Shown piece after piece: positions 36,728 to 46,468 of a stretch of 64,000 bases of DNA (within the stretch, counting starts at the first letter, position 1; each line of letters opens with the position of its first letter). The stretch is from Bacteroidota bacterium (GTDB taxonomy: Bacteria; Bacteroidota; Bacteroidia; Bacteroidales; Cfx3-03). The notes under the pieces are model-generated. The model saw nothing but the letters and a program-made list of their open reading frames with translations. It was not told where the DNA came from and searched no databases. The stretch spans positions 1,056,180 through 1,120,179 of the forward strand of contig JACAUB010000001.1 in assembly GCA_013390605.1 (NCBI GenBank). Direction: 5' to 3'. The position numbers and the translations under genes are program-made.

Positions 36728-37513
36728 TTACCAACTTCCACTGGCACCACCTCCTCCAAAGTCGCCTCCTCCAAAGCCCCCAAAGCCTCCTCCATCGCTA
36801 TCACCAAAACCACCTCCACTATTACCGCTTCCACCGCCAAAGCCACCCATAAATAAGAATGGCCAGATAGGAACGTTATGTCCGATCGAGTGATGATTTG
36901 AACGATTTCTAAAACCTCTCATTACAATAAAACCCATAATAATTAAGATAAGAGGCAAAATGAAAACAGGTTTCTTTGATTTCTTTTTTGAGGCTAATGA
37001 GTTATCTTTATATTCACCAGTAGCGAATTTCATTACATAAGTAGTACCAGCTGTAATCCCTGCGAAATAGTCTCCTTGTTTAAAGGCAGGAACCATAATT
37101 TGGTCGACAATTCTTTTACAAGTAGCATCTGGGAGTACGCTTTCCAGTCCATATCCGGTTGCTATAGCAGCTTCACCTTTTCCCTCAGCTGTTTTCGGTT
37201 TTATCAATATGACAACGCCATTATTGTATTTTTTTTGGCCTACCGCCCATTTTGAACCAATTTGTTGTGCCATATCATTTGCCGTAAGGCCGTTAAATGA
37301 CTTTACGATGACTATAGCTATCTGGTTACTTGTACTATCGTTAAATGCGTTTAATTGATGTTCAAGTTGCTGAGATTGATCAGGGGATAGGATGCCTACC
37401 AAGTCGTTTACTAAACGAGGGGGATTGGGTTGTTGCGGAATATCTTGAGCTGATAAATTGAGAGATAAAAGTATAAGCAAAAGAATTCCTGAAATATTTT
37501 TAATCGTTTTCAT
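36728..37513 (-). CDS. TPM domain protein with glycine-rich tail (YgcG family)
   Basis: A 261-residue envelope protein. Signal peptide (KNISGILLLILLSLNLSAQ), TPM domain (about 30-160: LVNDLVGILSPDQSQQLEHQL, NQIAIVIVKSFNGLTAND, KYNNGVVILIKP), one membrane helix (PVFILPLILIIMGFIVM), then a Gly/Ser/Phe-rich tail ending FGGGGASGSW. TPM proteins bind metals or acid phosphates; exact function unknown. The frame extends to 37570, but the ATG at 37513 begins the signal and follows the previous gene by 10 bp. Third gene of the lemA/TPM cluster. A mirrored proline-rich plus-strand frame is only its antisense shadow. Confidence 0.85.
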   Translation of the reverse strand: MKTIKNISGILLLILLSLNLSAQDIPQQPNPPRLVNDLVGILSPDQSQQLEHQLNAFNDSTSNQIAIVIVKSFNGLTANDMAQQIGSKWAVGQKKYNNGVVILIKPKTAEGKGEAAIATGYGLESVLPDATCKRIVDQIMVPAFKQGDYFAGITAGTTYVMKFATGEYKDNSLASKKKSKKPVFILPLILIIMGFIVMRGFRNRSNHHSIGHNVPIWPFLFMGGFGGGSGNSGGGFGDSDGGGFGGFGGGDFGGGGASGSW

Positions 37514-37523
37514 GACAGGTCGT

Positions 37524-37970
37524 TTAGTTTTCACCGAATGAAACTTCATCCGGTAGCTCATTAACATCATTGGTTTTGTGTGGAAAATGTTGCTTTAATT
37601 GTGTTCCTGCTTTTAAAATTGCTTCTGTGAGCCCTTCTGTAAATCGCCCCTCTCTAAATTGATTGAGCATAATCATCTTTACATCATCCCAGAAGTTTTC
37701 AGGAACAACCGTATTTATTCCAGAATCTCCCAGCACAGCAAATTTACGATGGTCAACTGATAGATAGAATAAAACGCCATTACGTTGTTCCGTATTGGTC
37801 ATATTCAGTTTTTTAAAGAGGTAAGCCGCTCTTTCACGAACATCCCCCGGACATTGATTTTCAATGTGCACCCTTATTTCTCCTGAGGTATCAAGCTCTG
37901 CCATTTGAACAGCTCTTAGGATATCTTCTTGTTGTTCAGGACTGAAAAAATTCTTTGCTGAAGTCGACAT
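37524..37970 (-). CDS. TPM domain protein without signal peptide
   Basis: A 148-residue TPM-domain protein (ILRAVQMAELDTSGEIRVHIEN, NGVLFYLSVDHRKFAVLGDSGIN, EGRFTEGLTEAILKAGTQLKQHFP). Unlike its neighbour it has neither signal nor tail, so it should be cytoplasmic or peripheral. It lies between lemA and the YgcG-like gene; the three-gene order lemA-TPM-TPM recurs in Bacteroidetes and points to a membrane-associated complex. Function unknown. Confidence 0.83.
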   Translation of the reverse strand: MSTSAKNFFSPEQQEDILRAVQMAELDTSGEIRVHIENQCPGDVRERAAYLFKKLNMTNTEQRNGVLFYLSVDHRKFAVLGDSGINTVVPENFWDDVKMIMLNQFREGRFTEGLTEAILKAGTQLKQHFPHKTNDVNELPDEVSFGEN

Positions 37971-37997
37971 CTTTTAATAATCTAGTATATATCGAAA

Positions 37998-38039
37998 TAA
38001 AAAAGAGAATACTCCCCCTAACATTAAGTTAAGGGGAGT
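37998..38039 (-). terminator. Hairpin after lemA (partial terminator)
   Basis: 38011-38022 pairs with 38028-38039 (12 bp, one mismatch, 5-base loop). On the minus strand it runs into TTCTCTTTTTTATT. It lies between lemA and the TPM genes, so it probably reduces rather than blocks read-through. Confidence 0.65.
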
Positions 38040-38051
38040 TTAGTACCAATA

Positions 38052-38642
38052 TTAAAACTTGATTTTAGGTGCTTTTGCAGCACCCTCCTCAGCTTGGAAG
38101 TATCCTTTTTGCTGAAATCCGAACATCCCGGCAAAAATATTACGTGGAAATCTGCGTACAGCAGTATTGTAGTCCATCACAACCTCGTTAAACTTCTTGC
38201 GTTCAACAGCAATTCGATTTTCAGTACCTTCAAGTTGAGCCTGAAGATCCAAGAAATTTTGATTCGCTTTCAGATCAGGGTATTTTTCCATAACAACCAT
38301 TAAACGACCTAAAGCAGACGAAAGTCCATTTTGTGCACCCTGGAAATTTTGAATCTGAGCTGGGGTTAATTTGGTTGGATCTACAGTAACTTGTGTTGCT
38401 TTGGCACGAGCATTAACAACATCTGTCAATGTGGATTTCTCAAAATTGGCATATCCTTTTACAGTTTCTACCAAATTCGGGATGAGGTCGGAACGGCGCT
38501 GGTAAACATTTTCTACTTGAGCCCATGCTTGTTTTGTCCCTTCTTCACGATTAACCAAGCCGTTATACATGCCTGAAATCCATGCAATCATAATGATCAC
38601 AAACAAAACAATACCTGCAATAATAATAATTGACTTTTTCAT
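38052..38642 (-). CDS. lemA: LemA family protein
   Basis: 196 residues: an N-terminal membrane helix (IIIIAGIVLFVIIMIAWISGMYNG) and a long helical-bundle domain (YNGLVNREEGTKQAWAQVENVYQRRSDLIPNLV, the LemA signature). The protein is anchored with its coiled domain outside. Its biological role is unclear; it is often found with TPM/YgcG genes as here. Length is typical. Confidence 0.93.
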   Translation of the reverse strand: MKKSIIIIAGIVLFVIIMIAWISGMYNGLVNREEGTKQAWAQVENVYQRRSDLIPNLVETVKGYANFEKSTLTDVVNARAKATQVTVDPTKLTPAQIQNFQGAQNGLSSALGRLMVVMEKYPDLKANQNFLDLQAQLEGTENRIAVERKKFNEVVMDYNTAVRRFPRNIFAGMFGFQQKGYFQAEEGAAKAPKIKF

Positions 38643-38713
38643 TTTTCGGTTTATGTTTAAAAGACCTCACCCTCAATGTTGTTTTTTATAAAAGGTGATA
38701 TCAGGGTTTAGTA

Positions 38714-40612
38714 TTAGAGTAAATCAACACTACGTTTAATAAAGGCAGTAAGATCCTGACCTTTTAATAAATTCTGACTTAGAAGTGCCAGGTCAGTAAT
38801 CTGCTTTGCTAATTCACTTTGTTTTGTTGAATCAGATTCAGATGCAAGTCTGTTAACCAAAGGATGATTTGCATTAACAACCAATGAATAACTTTCTGGC
38901 ATATTGCCAAAACCAAATCCACCATTACCTCCACCAAGAGCACTCATTTCACGCATACGACGCATGAATTCATTTTGAGTAATTATTGCTGGCAGATCAC
39001 TAGCACTTAAACTTTCAAAAACAACATGAAAACGTGCTTTATCAAGGTTCTGTTCAATGATCGGTTGTATTTTTTTCTTATCATCCTCACTTAACAATGA
39101 AGGTAATAATTCTTCCTTTTCAATTAGTTTTTCAATAATATCAGCATCGACACGGGCAAAAGTTGTTTGTTCAAATTTTTGTTCCAATGTATTCATAAAG
39201 TGTTGATCAAGGATACCATCCATTACCAAAACATCGTATCCATGTTCAGTCGCAGTTTGAATATAGCTGTGTTGTTCTTCTGTATTCGTTGTGTAAAGAT
39301 AAACCAGTTTTTTATTTTTGTCTGTCTGATTTTCTGTAACTGCGGTTTTATATTCATCAAACGTAAAATATTTACCTTCAGTATTCTTGAACAGTGCAAA
39401 TTTTACAGCTCTTTCATAGAATTTTTCTTCTGAAATAATTCCATATTCAATGAATGTACGAATATCGTCCCACTTTTCTTGAAAGTCTTCACGATTAGCC
39501 TTAAATATTTCTTCAAGCTTATCTGCTACCTTCTTCGTGATGTGGTTTGAAATTTTCTTCACATTCGAATCACTCTGTAAGTAACTTCTTGACACATTTA
39601 AAGGGATATCCGGCGAGTCAATAACTCCATGTAAGAGTGTTAGAAACTCTGGAACGATACCTTCTACTGAATCTGTTACGAAAACCTGATTTGAATAGAG
39701 TTGAATTTTATTGCGTTGGGCCTCGAAATTCTTTTTAACCTTTGGGAAATATAAAATTCCTGTAAGGTTGAATGGGTAATCAACATTAAGGTGTATATTG
39801 AAGAGTGGTTCTTCAAAAGTATAAGGATAGAGTTCACGGTAGAAGTTTTTATAATCTTCATCAGTTAACTCAGAAGGTTTCCTCCGCCAAGCGGGATTTG
39901 TATTGTTGATAACGCGTGGTTTTTTAACCTCTTTCGTCTTATCATTACCATCTTTATCCTTTTCGCCTTCAATAGGCTCCCAAGTAGATTCTTCGCCAAA
40001 TCTGATCGAAACGGGTAAGAACTTACAATATTTTTTTAATAGTTCTAATACACGATTCTCTTCTGAAAACTCTTCAGAGTCGTCTGCAATATAGAGTATA
40101 ATCTCTGTACCACGATCACTTTTTTCCACTTGAGATGTCTCATATTCAGGACTGCCATCACATTCCCATTTTACTGCAGGTTCATCTTTGTACGACTTTG
40201 TAATAATTTCAACTTTTTTAGCCACCATAAAAGATGAATAAAAGCCTAATCCAAAGTGACCAATAATAGCATTGGTTTCTTCGTCCGTTTTTCCTTTGAA
40301 CTTGTCGAGAAACTCTTCAGCTGATGAAAAAGCAATCTGATTGATGTACTTTTCTACTTCGTCAGCAGTCATACCAATTCCTCTGTCAATTACATGAAGT
40401 GTCTTTGTTTTCTTGTCAAGTTTTATTTCTATTGTCAGATCTCCAAGCTCACCTTTTACTTCACCCATTGAGGCTAATGCCTTTAGTTTTGTTGTTGCAT
40501 CAACAGCATTAGAAACTAACTCACGTAAAAAGATTTCATGATCCGAATAAAGGAATTTCTTAATGATTGGAAAAATGTTCTCGGTCTGAACGTTAATGTG
40601 TCCTTTAGCCAT
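38714..40612 (-). CDS. htpG: Molecular chaperone HtpG (Hsp90)
   Basis: A 632-residue Hsp90. ATP-binding domain: FLRELVSNAVDATTKLKAL, VIDRGIGMTADEV, GHFGLGFYSSFMVA; an acidic/Lys linker (EGEKDKDGNDKTKEVKKPR); middle domain GVIDSPDIPLNVSRSYLQSD; C-terminal dimerisation part. It refolds or remodels client proteins. The gene is complete and starts at 40612. The S4-domain gene lies divergently upstream. Confidence 0.97.
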   Translation of the reverse strand: MAKGHINVQTENIFPIIKKFLYSDHEIFLRELVSNAVDATTKLKALASMGEVKGELGDLTIEIKLDKKTKTLHVIDRGIGMTADEVEKYINQIAFSSAEEFLDKFKGKTDEETNAIIGHFGLGFYSSFMVAKKVEIITKSYKDEPAVKWECDGSPEYETSQVEKSDRGTEIILYIADDSEEFSEENRVLELLKKYCKFLPVSIRFGEESTWEPIEGEKDKDGNDKTKEVKKPRVINNTNPAWRRKPSELTDEDYKNFYRELYPYTFEEPLFNIHLNVDYPFNLTGILYFPKVKKNFEAQRNKIQLYSNQVFVTDSVEGIVPEFLTLLHGVIDSPDIPLNVSRSYLQSDSNVKKISNHITKKVADKLEEIFKANREDFQEKWDDIRTFIEYGIISEEKFYERAVKFALFKNTEGKYFTFDEYKTAVTENQTDKNKKLVYLYTTNTEEQHSYIQTATEHGYDVLVMDGILDQHFMNTLEQKFEQTTFARVDADIIEKLIEKEELLPSLLSEDDKKKIQPIIEQNLDKARFHVVFESLSASDLPAIITQNEFMRRMREMSALGGGNGGFGFGNMPESYSLVVNANHPLVNRLASESDSTKQSELAKQITDLALLSQNLLKGQDLTAFIKRSVDLL

Positions 40613-40795
40613 AATTATATTACTTTTTGATTTTTTATACTATTATCAAAGGATGTGCCAGCCGAGTAGGGCTGCCAATTTGTCGTTAGGAGTTTCTTTT
40701 TTGAATGATCGTCATTATTGCTCAAATCACGATCTTTTCAACTTCGAAATGGGTTTATATTTATCATACACTAGTAGAAACCGTATGAAAACAGT

Positions 40796-40803
40796 TACTT
40801 TTG
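40796..40803 (+). promoter_or_regulatory. Probable -7 element of the S4-domain gene
   Basis: TACTTTTG matches TAnnTTTG, with the ATG 11 bp downstream. It supports the start at 40815 and argues against upstream in-frame extensions. Confidence 0.45.
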
Positions 40804-40814
40804 TGAAAAAAACA

Positions 40815-41024
40815 ATGAAAGAATTCGATTTGGAAGGACATGAATTTATTGCTTTAAATCAATTGATGAAATTGCTGAGTTGGGTAGAGTCGGGAGGTGA
40901 GGCAAATCTATGTATTGATAATGGTGAAGTTATCGTAAATCAGAACGTAGAACTTCAGCGTCGTAAAAAATTAAGACATGACGATAAAATTGAATTTAAT
41001 AATCAAATAGTAGTTATTAAATAG
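40815..41024 (+). CDS. Small S4-type RNA-binding protein (YbcJ-like)
   Basis: 69 residues, entirely an S4 RNA-binding fold: EFDLEGHEFIALNQLMKLL, VESGGEANLCIDNGEVIVNQ, ELQRRKKLRHDDKIEF. Such one-domain proteins bind structured RNA, presumably ribosomal or tRNA. The frame is open for 219 bp upstream into htpG, but that part is not S4-like, and a promoter-like box sits just before the ATG at 40815. An ATG at 40785 is a less likely start. Confidence 0.8.
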   Translation: MKEFDLEGHEFIALNQLMKLLSWVESGGEANLCIDNGEVIVNQNVELQRRKKLRHDDKIEFNNQIVVIK

Positions 41025-41071
41025 CTTCTGAATAATATCGATTAGATACAGCGGAAAAAGTGTAGGTCCTG

Positions 41072-44000
41072 TTATTCTTGATCGGCTTCTAATCTTATAA
41101 GTAACTCTAATTCTTGTGTACTTAAGTCGCCGATCCAGGTTTCTCCAGATGCAACTGTGAGGTTTGCTAGTTCTTTTTTATTAGTATGCATTTCATCAAT
41201 TTTCTCTTCGATTGTTCCCTTATTGATTAATCGATATACCATTACATTGCTTTTTTGGCCTATTCTATAGGCACGATCTGTTGCTTGATTTTCAACAGCA
41301 GGATTCCACCAAAGGTCGTAATGGATAACATTTGTTGCTTTTGTTAAGTTTAACCCATTTCCACCAGCTTTGAGTGAAAGAATAAATACTTTATGCGACT
41401 TTGAATTTTGAAATAAATCGACCATTTCGTCTCTCTCCTTTCTAGTGGTACCACCATGAAGAAATAGTGGATTTTCTCCTTGATGTTGCTGAATAAATTG
41501 CTGTAATAATTTCCCCATCTCTTTATATTGAGTGAAGATGATCGTTTTTTCATTATTATCATCAATATTATCCAAAATATTAAGTAATAATTGTAATTTA
41601 CCTGATGCTTCAGGTTTTAATTCACCTTGTTTTAAATATTGATATGGGTGATTACCAATTTGTTTTAAAGTCGTTAGTAGTTTTAATACCAACCCTTTTC
41701 TTTCAATTCCTTTAGTCGTTTCAATTTGTTGAATGGTTTCATTTACCATCTTCTGGTATAATGCAGCCTGTTCTGTTGTAAGATTTGAATATTGGTTGCT
41801 TTCAATTTTCTCTGGAAGATCAGATATTACGTTCTTATCCGATTTTAGTCTTCTCATGATAAAAGGTGCCGTTATTTTTTTGAAAATATCTATCTTTTCT
41901 TCATTGTGGCTATCATGAATAGGACGGGCAAATTCTGTTGAAAAATATTTATATGATCCCAGATAGCCTTTATTAATAAAATCAAAAATACTCCAATATT
42001 CGGACAATCTGTTTTCAACAGGAGTTCCTGTCATGGCAATTTTAACATCAGCTTTTATCTTTTTTATTGCTTTTGTTTGGGTAGTATTATTGTTTTTTAT
42101 ATTCTGTGCTTCGTCAACAACGATAGCGTACCATTTTGTCTGTTCTAATTTAACCTCATTGCGAACCATTCCAAAGGAGGTAATTACAACATCTTTATTT
42201 TCGAAATTAAATGATCTATCTTGGCCATGAAATACATGAACAGACAAACTAGGTGCAAATCGTTCAATTTCTTTCTCCCAATTTGTAAGCAATGAAGTTG
42301 GAACAATGATCAGCGCCTTTTTGTGTTCTAAAAGATTTTGATGTTTAAAATGAAGCAGTGCACTTATTACTTGTATCGTCTTGCCAAGTCCCATGTCATC
42401 GGCAATGATACTTCCCAAACCTAGTTGGGCATTTTTAACGAGCCATTCAAATCCTTTAATTTGATAAGGTCGTAAAATTGCTTTTAGTTTCCCTGGAAGG
42501 TCTATTTTGTCGACTTTCATTAAATCATGAAGCATTGAAACAACCTGGGGTTCTAATTTGACTCTTTTTCCATCATACTGCTCTGAGAGGGCAATCTTGA
42601 AAAGATCATTATTCGTTAATACTTTGTTTGTATCCAGATTTTCAAACATAGCATTAATATCTCCCTGATCTATCAAAACATATTGATCATTGATTTTTAC
42701 TAGTCCGGATAACCCATCTACAAGATTATAGAACTGTTGAGGATTTATTGTTTCATCGCCAATTGATATCTGCCAATTGTAATTTAAAACAGTATCAAGT
42801 CCAAGTAACGATTGTCCAATATTATACCCTGCCTGACTTTTTATGGATAGTGATAATTGAGGTTTTACAATCGTTTTTAATTGCTTAGGTAGTAATATTG
42901 TAACTCCTAAAAGATTGATTAATGGGATGATAGTTGTAATAACTGCTGTAAAACTTACATTTGAAAGTATGATATTCTTTTTGCCATGGCTTGAAATAAT
43001 GATTTCTAGCTCTTCAAAATATTGTTTGATAAGTTCTAGATCATTAAGTAATTCAATACTTTCGTTTTTAAATTGTGGGGCGGTTAAAAATTGAGCTAAC
43101 TCAATTGGAAGATTTGTTTTATCACTTTTTGATTGAACTAATACACTTATTTCAAATCCATCAGGATGTTCAGTAACCATAATTACCGGAGCGTAATTGT
43201 TTTTGCTCAGATTAAAAATACTTAGCCACTGTCCAATTTCTATCGGTATCTCTTTGTTTTCAAATTTATTAAAAAAAGCATGTTTGGGGGTAAAGAAAAA
43301 TTGGCTTATTGTGCTACTCATGTTCATATCAGGAATAGCGGATGCTCTTTGTTGAATATAGTAACCTAAGAACAGCGAGCAAAGATGATTAAAGGGGTTA
43401 GAAAACTCAAGATCTCCACCATTAATGGGATTCCTTGCTCTAACAGTTATGAAATTATCAGGGCAGAGATCCTTTAGTGATATGGCAATCTCGTTAACTA
43501 TTTTTTCATTACAAGCTGGAATCCATCTTATGATATAGCTATTTTCTTCCAAATCAATAACTTGAGGTAGGATGGCCGATTTTGTTAATAACTCCATACA
43601 AAAGAGACGTACTTTTCGGAGGAAAATAATCTCAATACTACACTTTTCAAGATGTTTATCTTCAAGTAAAACCAGATGTTTTATAAAATCTTTTAGATTT
43701 AAAAAGACAATATCATCGTTTCTTCCTTCATTGTATAATTCAATGTTTACAAATTCCAGCCAATAGTTAAGATTAATTTTGATTTTATTATATCGAATCA
43801 ATGGATTTAAAGTGGACAATTCTGTTATTGCGTTATTGCCGGTCTCTAATAGCCCTTTTTGATATACCTGTAAAAGGATCTCTTTAAAATCATAATTGCA
43901 AAAAAGTGGATCAGGCCTTAATAAACTCACTATTTTATCTCCAAGCTGAGGAATAATAGAAAGATCAATTGACTCGATTTCAGTTAGTAATGGTATCGGC

Positions 44001-44578
44001 TTGGCTTTTGCATTTGGTTCCGTCAAAAGGATCCCCAATTTCATAATTTGTCCAACATCTTCTCGCTGGGCAATGTTTGAAGTTAGTTGTTTTATAATGT
44101 CCAGATTATGCAAATCAAACAGCATAAAAGGATTTTCATCTAACTTATTTGCCAGAACATAGATCACTGCAGCCTGATGTTTACAGGGTGTTTTCCAGTC
44201 CGGACAATTACAACTCATACTAAAATCATTTGAGGTTTTAGGGAACAGGTGGATGTTGTGTTTAAGTGCAAGTGTATTTAGCTCGGCAGGGAATTCTTTA
44301 TTTAGAATTTTTGAGAGCAGGTCAGGATTGTTTTTTATTATTTCTATTAATGTTAATCGCTGTCCTTCTCTTAATGTTGAGACATCTATTTTTATATTAT
44401 ACGGCGCTTTTCTACCTCCTTTAACTTCAGCAGTTATTCTATTACCTCGAATGTTTAACGAATCTACAGCTCCATTTAGAGCATATATTCTTCCTCGTGT
44501 AAGTCTAAGTCCAAAGTCATTTTTGTCTAAAACTTTTAACCATTCTTTACCACACCAGGTTTGTCCGTATTTAGTCAT
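41072..44578 (-). CDS. SWIM zinc finger plus SNF2-type helicase
   Basis: A 1168-residue protein. A SWIM zinc finger lies near residues 122-140 (SCNCPDWKTPCKH, CxC…CxH). About 550 residues of poorly conserved sequence (SNF2-associated domain) follow, and then the SNF2 ATPase: IIADDMGLGKTIQVISA (Walker A), IVVDEAQNIKN (DEAQ), MTGTPVENRLSEYWSIF, and the C-terminal lobe LKAGGNGLNLTKATNVIHYD with ATDRAYRIGQK. Bacterial members move on double-stranded DNA, perhaps in transcription or repair. No restriction or defence genes are adjacent. A terminator-separated antiporter gene lies upstream. Confidence 0.9.
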   Translation of the reverse strand: MTKYGQTWCGKEWLKVLDKNDFGLRLTRGRIYALNGAVDSLNIRGNRITAEVKGGRKAPYNIKIDVSTLREGQRLTLIEIIKNNPDLLSKILNKEFPAELNTLALKHNIHLFPKTSNDFSMSCNCPDWKTPCKHQAAVIYVLANKLDENPFMLFDLHNLDIIKQLTSNIAQREDVGQIMKLGILLTEPNAKAKPIPLLTEIESIDLSIIPQLGDKIVSLLRPDPLFCNYDFKEILLQVYQKGLLETGNNAITELSTLNPLIRYNKIKINLNYWLEFVNIELYNEGRNDDIVFLNLKDFIKHLVLLEDKHLEKCSIEIIFLRKVRLFCMELLTKSAILPQVIDLEENSYIIRWIPACNEKIVNEIAISLKDLCPDNFITVRARNPINGGDLEFSNPFNHLCSLFLGYYIQQRASAIPDMNMSSTISQFFFTPKHAFFNKFENKEIPIEIGQWLSIFNLSKNNYAPVIMVTEHPDGFEISVLVQSKSDKTNLPIELAQFLTAPQFKNESIELLNDLELIKQYFEELEIIISSHGKKNIILSNVSFTAVITTIIPLINLLGVTILLPKQLKTIVKPQLSLSIKSQAGYNIGQSLLGLDTVLNYNWQISIGDETINPQQFYNLVDGLSGLVKINDQYVLIDQGDINAMFENLDTNKVLTNNDLFKIALSEQYDGKRVKLEPQVVSMLHDLMKVDKIDLPGKLKAILRPYQIKGFEWLVKNAQLGLGSIIADDMGLGKTIQVISALLHFKHQNLLEHKKALIIVPTSLLTNWEKEIERFAPSLSVHVFHGQDRSFNFENKDVVITSFGMVRNEVKLEQTKWYAIVVDEAQNIKNNNTTQTKAIKKIKADVKIAMTGTPVENRLSEYWSIFDFINKGYLGSYKYFSTEFARPIHDSHNEEKIDIFKKITAPFIMRRLKSDKNVISDLPEKIESNQYSNLTTEQAALYQKMVNETIQQIETTKGIERKGLVLKLLTTLKQIGNHPYQYLKQGELKPEASGKLQLLLNILDNIDDNNEKTIIFTQYKEMGKLLQQFIQQHQGENPLFLHGGTTRKERDEMVDLFQNSKSHKVFILSLKAGGNGLNLTKATNVIHYDLWWNPAVENQATDRAYRIGQKSNVMVYRLINKGTIEEKIDEMHTNKKELANLTVASGETWIGDLSTQELELLIRLEADQE

Positions 44579-44631
44579 TCTAGTTTTATTAAAAGTTAAA
44601 ACACCATATCTGTTGCCATTTCAGTGTTTAT

Positions 44632-44675
44632 AAAAAAAAGGATAAAGCCATTCAGTATAACTCGAATGGCTTTAT
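44632..44675 (-). terminator. Rho-independent terminator after the antiporter gene
   Basis: ATAAAGCCATTC (44642-44653) pairs perfectly with GAATGGCTTTAT (44664-44675), 10-base loop; on the minus strand it is followed by CCTTTTTTTTA. Confidence 0.88.
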
Positions 44676-44709
44676 TATTTAGGTTCGTTTTAGAACGATT
44701 TTAAATCAT

Positions 44710-46173
44710 TTATAGTATAAAAATAAATTGAATTAAAATAAACAATGGTACTAATATAGACACAGACCAAAGCATATATCCAAAAAAGGATGGCATTTTT
44801 ATACCATCTTCTTCCGCTATTGCTTTAATCATCATATTAGGCGCATTACCAATATACGTAATAGCTCCCATAAATGAAGCCCCGGCAGTAATTGCAATAA
44901 GAGTAGCGGGCAATATACCTGTCATAAATGCATGTGGAGCCATTCCAGCGGCTGCAGCAGGTGCTGCGGCTGTATTGAAAAAGACCAAATAGGCAGGAGC
45001 GCTATCCAAGAATGCTGATAAGCCTCCTGATAGCCAGTAATACATGCCATTAATAGGGTGTCCATTAGCAGAAAGACTATCGATAATAAATTTCATGGGT
45101 CCCTCTGTTCCTGCACGTAACATGGCAATTAATGGAGCCATACACACAAAGATAGCCGCAAATATTTTCCCTACTTCCAGTATTGGATGCCAGCTAAATT
45201 GATTTGCAATACGAGTTTCTTTACGGGTTATTTTTAATGAAATAAATGTAATGGCAAGCATCGCTAGTATTTCAATTAATTCGCTAAGCGGCATTGGAAC
45301 ATGATATACATAAAAAGCAATACCCCAATCTTGACTTGATGCTAACACTGAAAAAATTACGCCAACCAATAAAATAAGATTCCATCCACCTTCAATTTTG
45401 AGTACTGTCTTCGTTTTCGTAACAGGTCTTTTTGTCTCTTTTTTATAAAAGTAGCTATCTATTATGAAATAAAGCACCAATAAAATACCACAAGCAAGAG
45501 CTGTTGGAGCTAATAACTTGCTAAGTGGCCAAAAGAATGGTACTTTACTGATAAAACCCATCAATAATGGTGGATTACCAACAGGAGTAAGTGAGCCACC
45601 TATATTTGCAACAATAAAGGTAAAGAATACAATTGTGTGTACTTTGTAGGTACGCCATAGGTTTGCACTGATTAGGGGGCGTATCAGAAGCACAGCGGCT
45701 CCAGTGGTTCCCAACCAGCTTGATAAAATGGCACCAATTAAAAGAATAAGTGTGTTTAATCGTGGATTTCCTATAAGCTCTCCTCTAAGCTTAATCCCTC
45801 CGGTTATGGTAAATAAAGACAACAATAAGAAAATGAAAGGCAAAAACTGTTCGAACATAACCAGAATTAAACTATAAAGACTAATTCCGAATCCTTGTTT
45901 AATCGCAAGTCCTATTAATACAATAGCACTCCAGATAAATGAGACTTTTCCATAGTGGGCACTCCAAAATTTTGGAAGTATTAATGGGAAAATAGCAATA
46001 GATAAAATCATTCCTAAAAAGGGGAGAGCCCACAAAGCCGATAATGTAGAACCATTTAATTCGAAAGAAGTTGAAATTGATTTGGAAACGCCTTCGGGTA
46101 CTGCAGCAAATAACGGTTGAATTAGGCTTTGTAGTATAATAAACAGAAAGATTAGTATAATATTTTTTTTCAT
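44710..46173 (-). CDS. Na+/H+ antiporter or CitMHS-type carrier (NhaD-like, UIT6/CitMHS_2)
   Basis: A 487-residue carrier with a signal-like N-terminus and about twelve membrane helices. Segments such as LIGAILSSWLGTTGAAVLLIRPL, FIVANIGGSLTPVGNPPLLMGF and ITAGASFMGAITYIGNAPNMMIKA are the two re-entrant repeats of the ion-transporter superfamily, with GNPPLLMG and GNAPNMMI. Annotators give this family as sodium:proton antiporter; dicarboxylate or arsenite transport is the chief alternative. Monocistronic, closed by a strong terminator. Confidence 0.82.
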   Translation of the reverse strand: MKKNIILIFLFIILQSLIQPLFAAVPEGVSKSISTSFELNGSTLSALWALPFLGMILSIAIFPLILPKFWSAHYGKVSFIWSAIVLIGLAIKQGFGISLYSLILVMFEQFLPFIFLLLSLFTITGGIKLRGELIGNPRLNTLILLIGAILSSWLGTTGAAVLLIRPLISANLWRTYKVHTIVFFTFIVANIGGSLTPVGNPPLLMGFISKVPFFWPLSKLLAPTALACGILLVLYFIIDSYFYKKETKRPVTKTKTVLKIEGGWNLILLVGVIFSVLASSQDWGIAFYVYHVPMPLSELIEILAMLAITFISLKITRKETRIANQFSWHPILEVGKIFAAIFVCMAPLIAMLRAGTEGPMKFIIDSLSANGHPINGMYYWLSGGLSAFLDSAPAYLVFFNTAAAPAAAAGMAPHAFMTGILPATLIAITAGASFMGAITYIGNAPNMMIKAIAEEDGIKMPSFFGYMLWSVSILVPLFILIQFIFIL

Positions 46174-46468
46174 AATCAGATGTTATTCATTGAGTTTATT
46201 GATTTTTAAATGATCGGTAAAATTAGTGTTTTCTGGTGGTACTAAAAAATGAATTTTGTTCTAAGTGTTACAATTATTTTGCTGAAATAATGATTTTAAA
46301 TGTAATTTTATTCTGGATTTCTAGCCTATTTCTTTTCGATAGATTCTCTATGCTTTTTATAAGTAATATTTATAATACAAGTAAAAATTGTAATTCCGTA
46401 GGCTGTTTGATAAAATAAATTACATTTGAATAGTAATAACTCAAATGGAATATTAAGCGATTTGAAGA

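Noticed and set aside
36711..36893. Proline-rich plus-strand frame opposite the YgcG gene
   Set aside because: It is the mirror of the glycine-rich tail of the minus-strand protein, with no promoter or homology.
40596..40814. Upstream extension of the S4-domain gene overlapping htpG
   Set aside because: The added residues are not S4-like, and a promoter-like box stands directly before the ATG at 40815.
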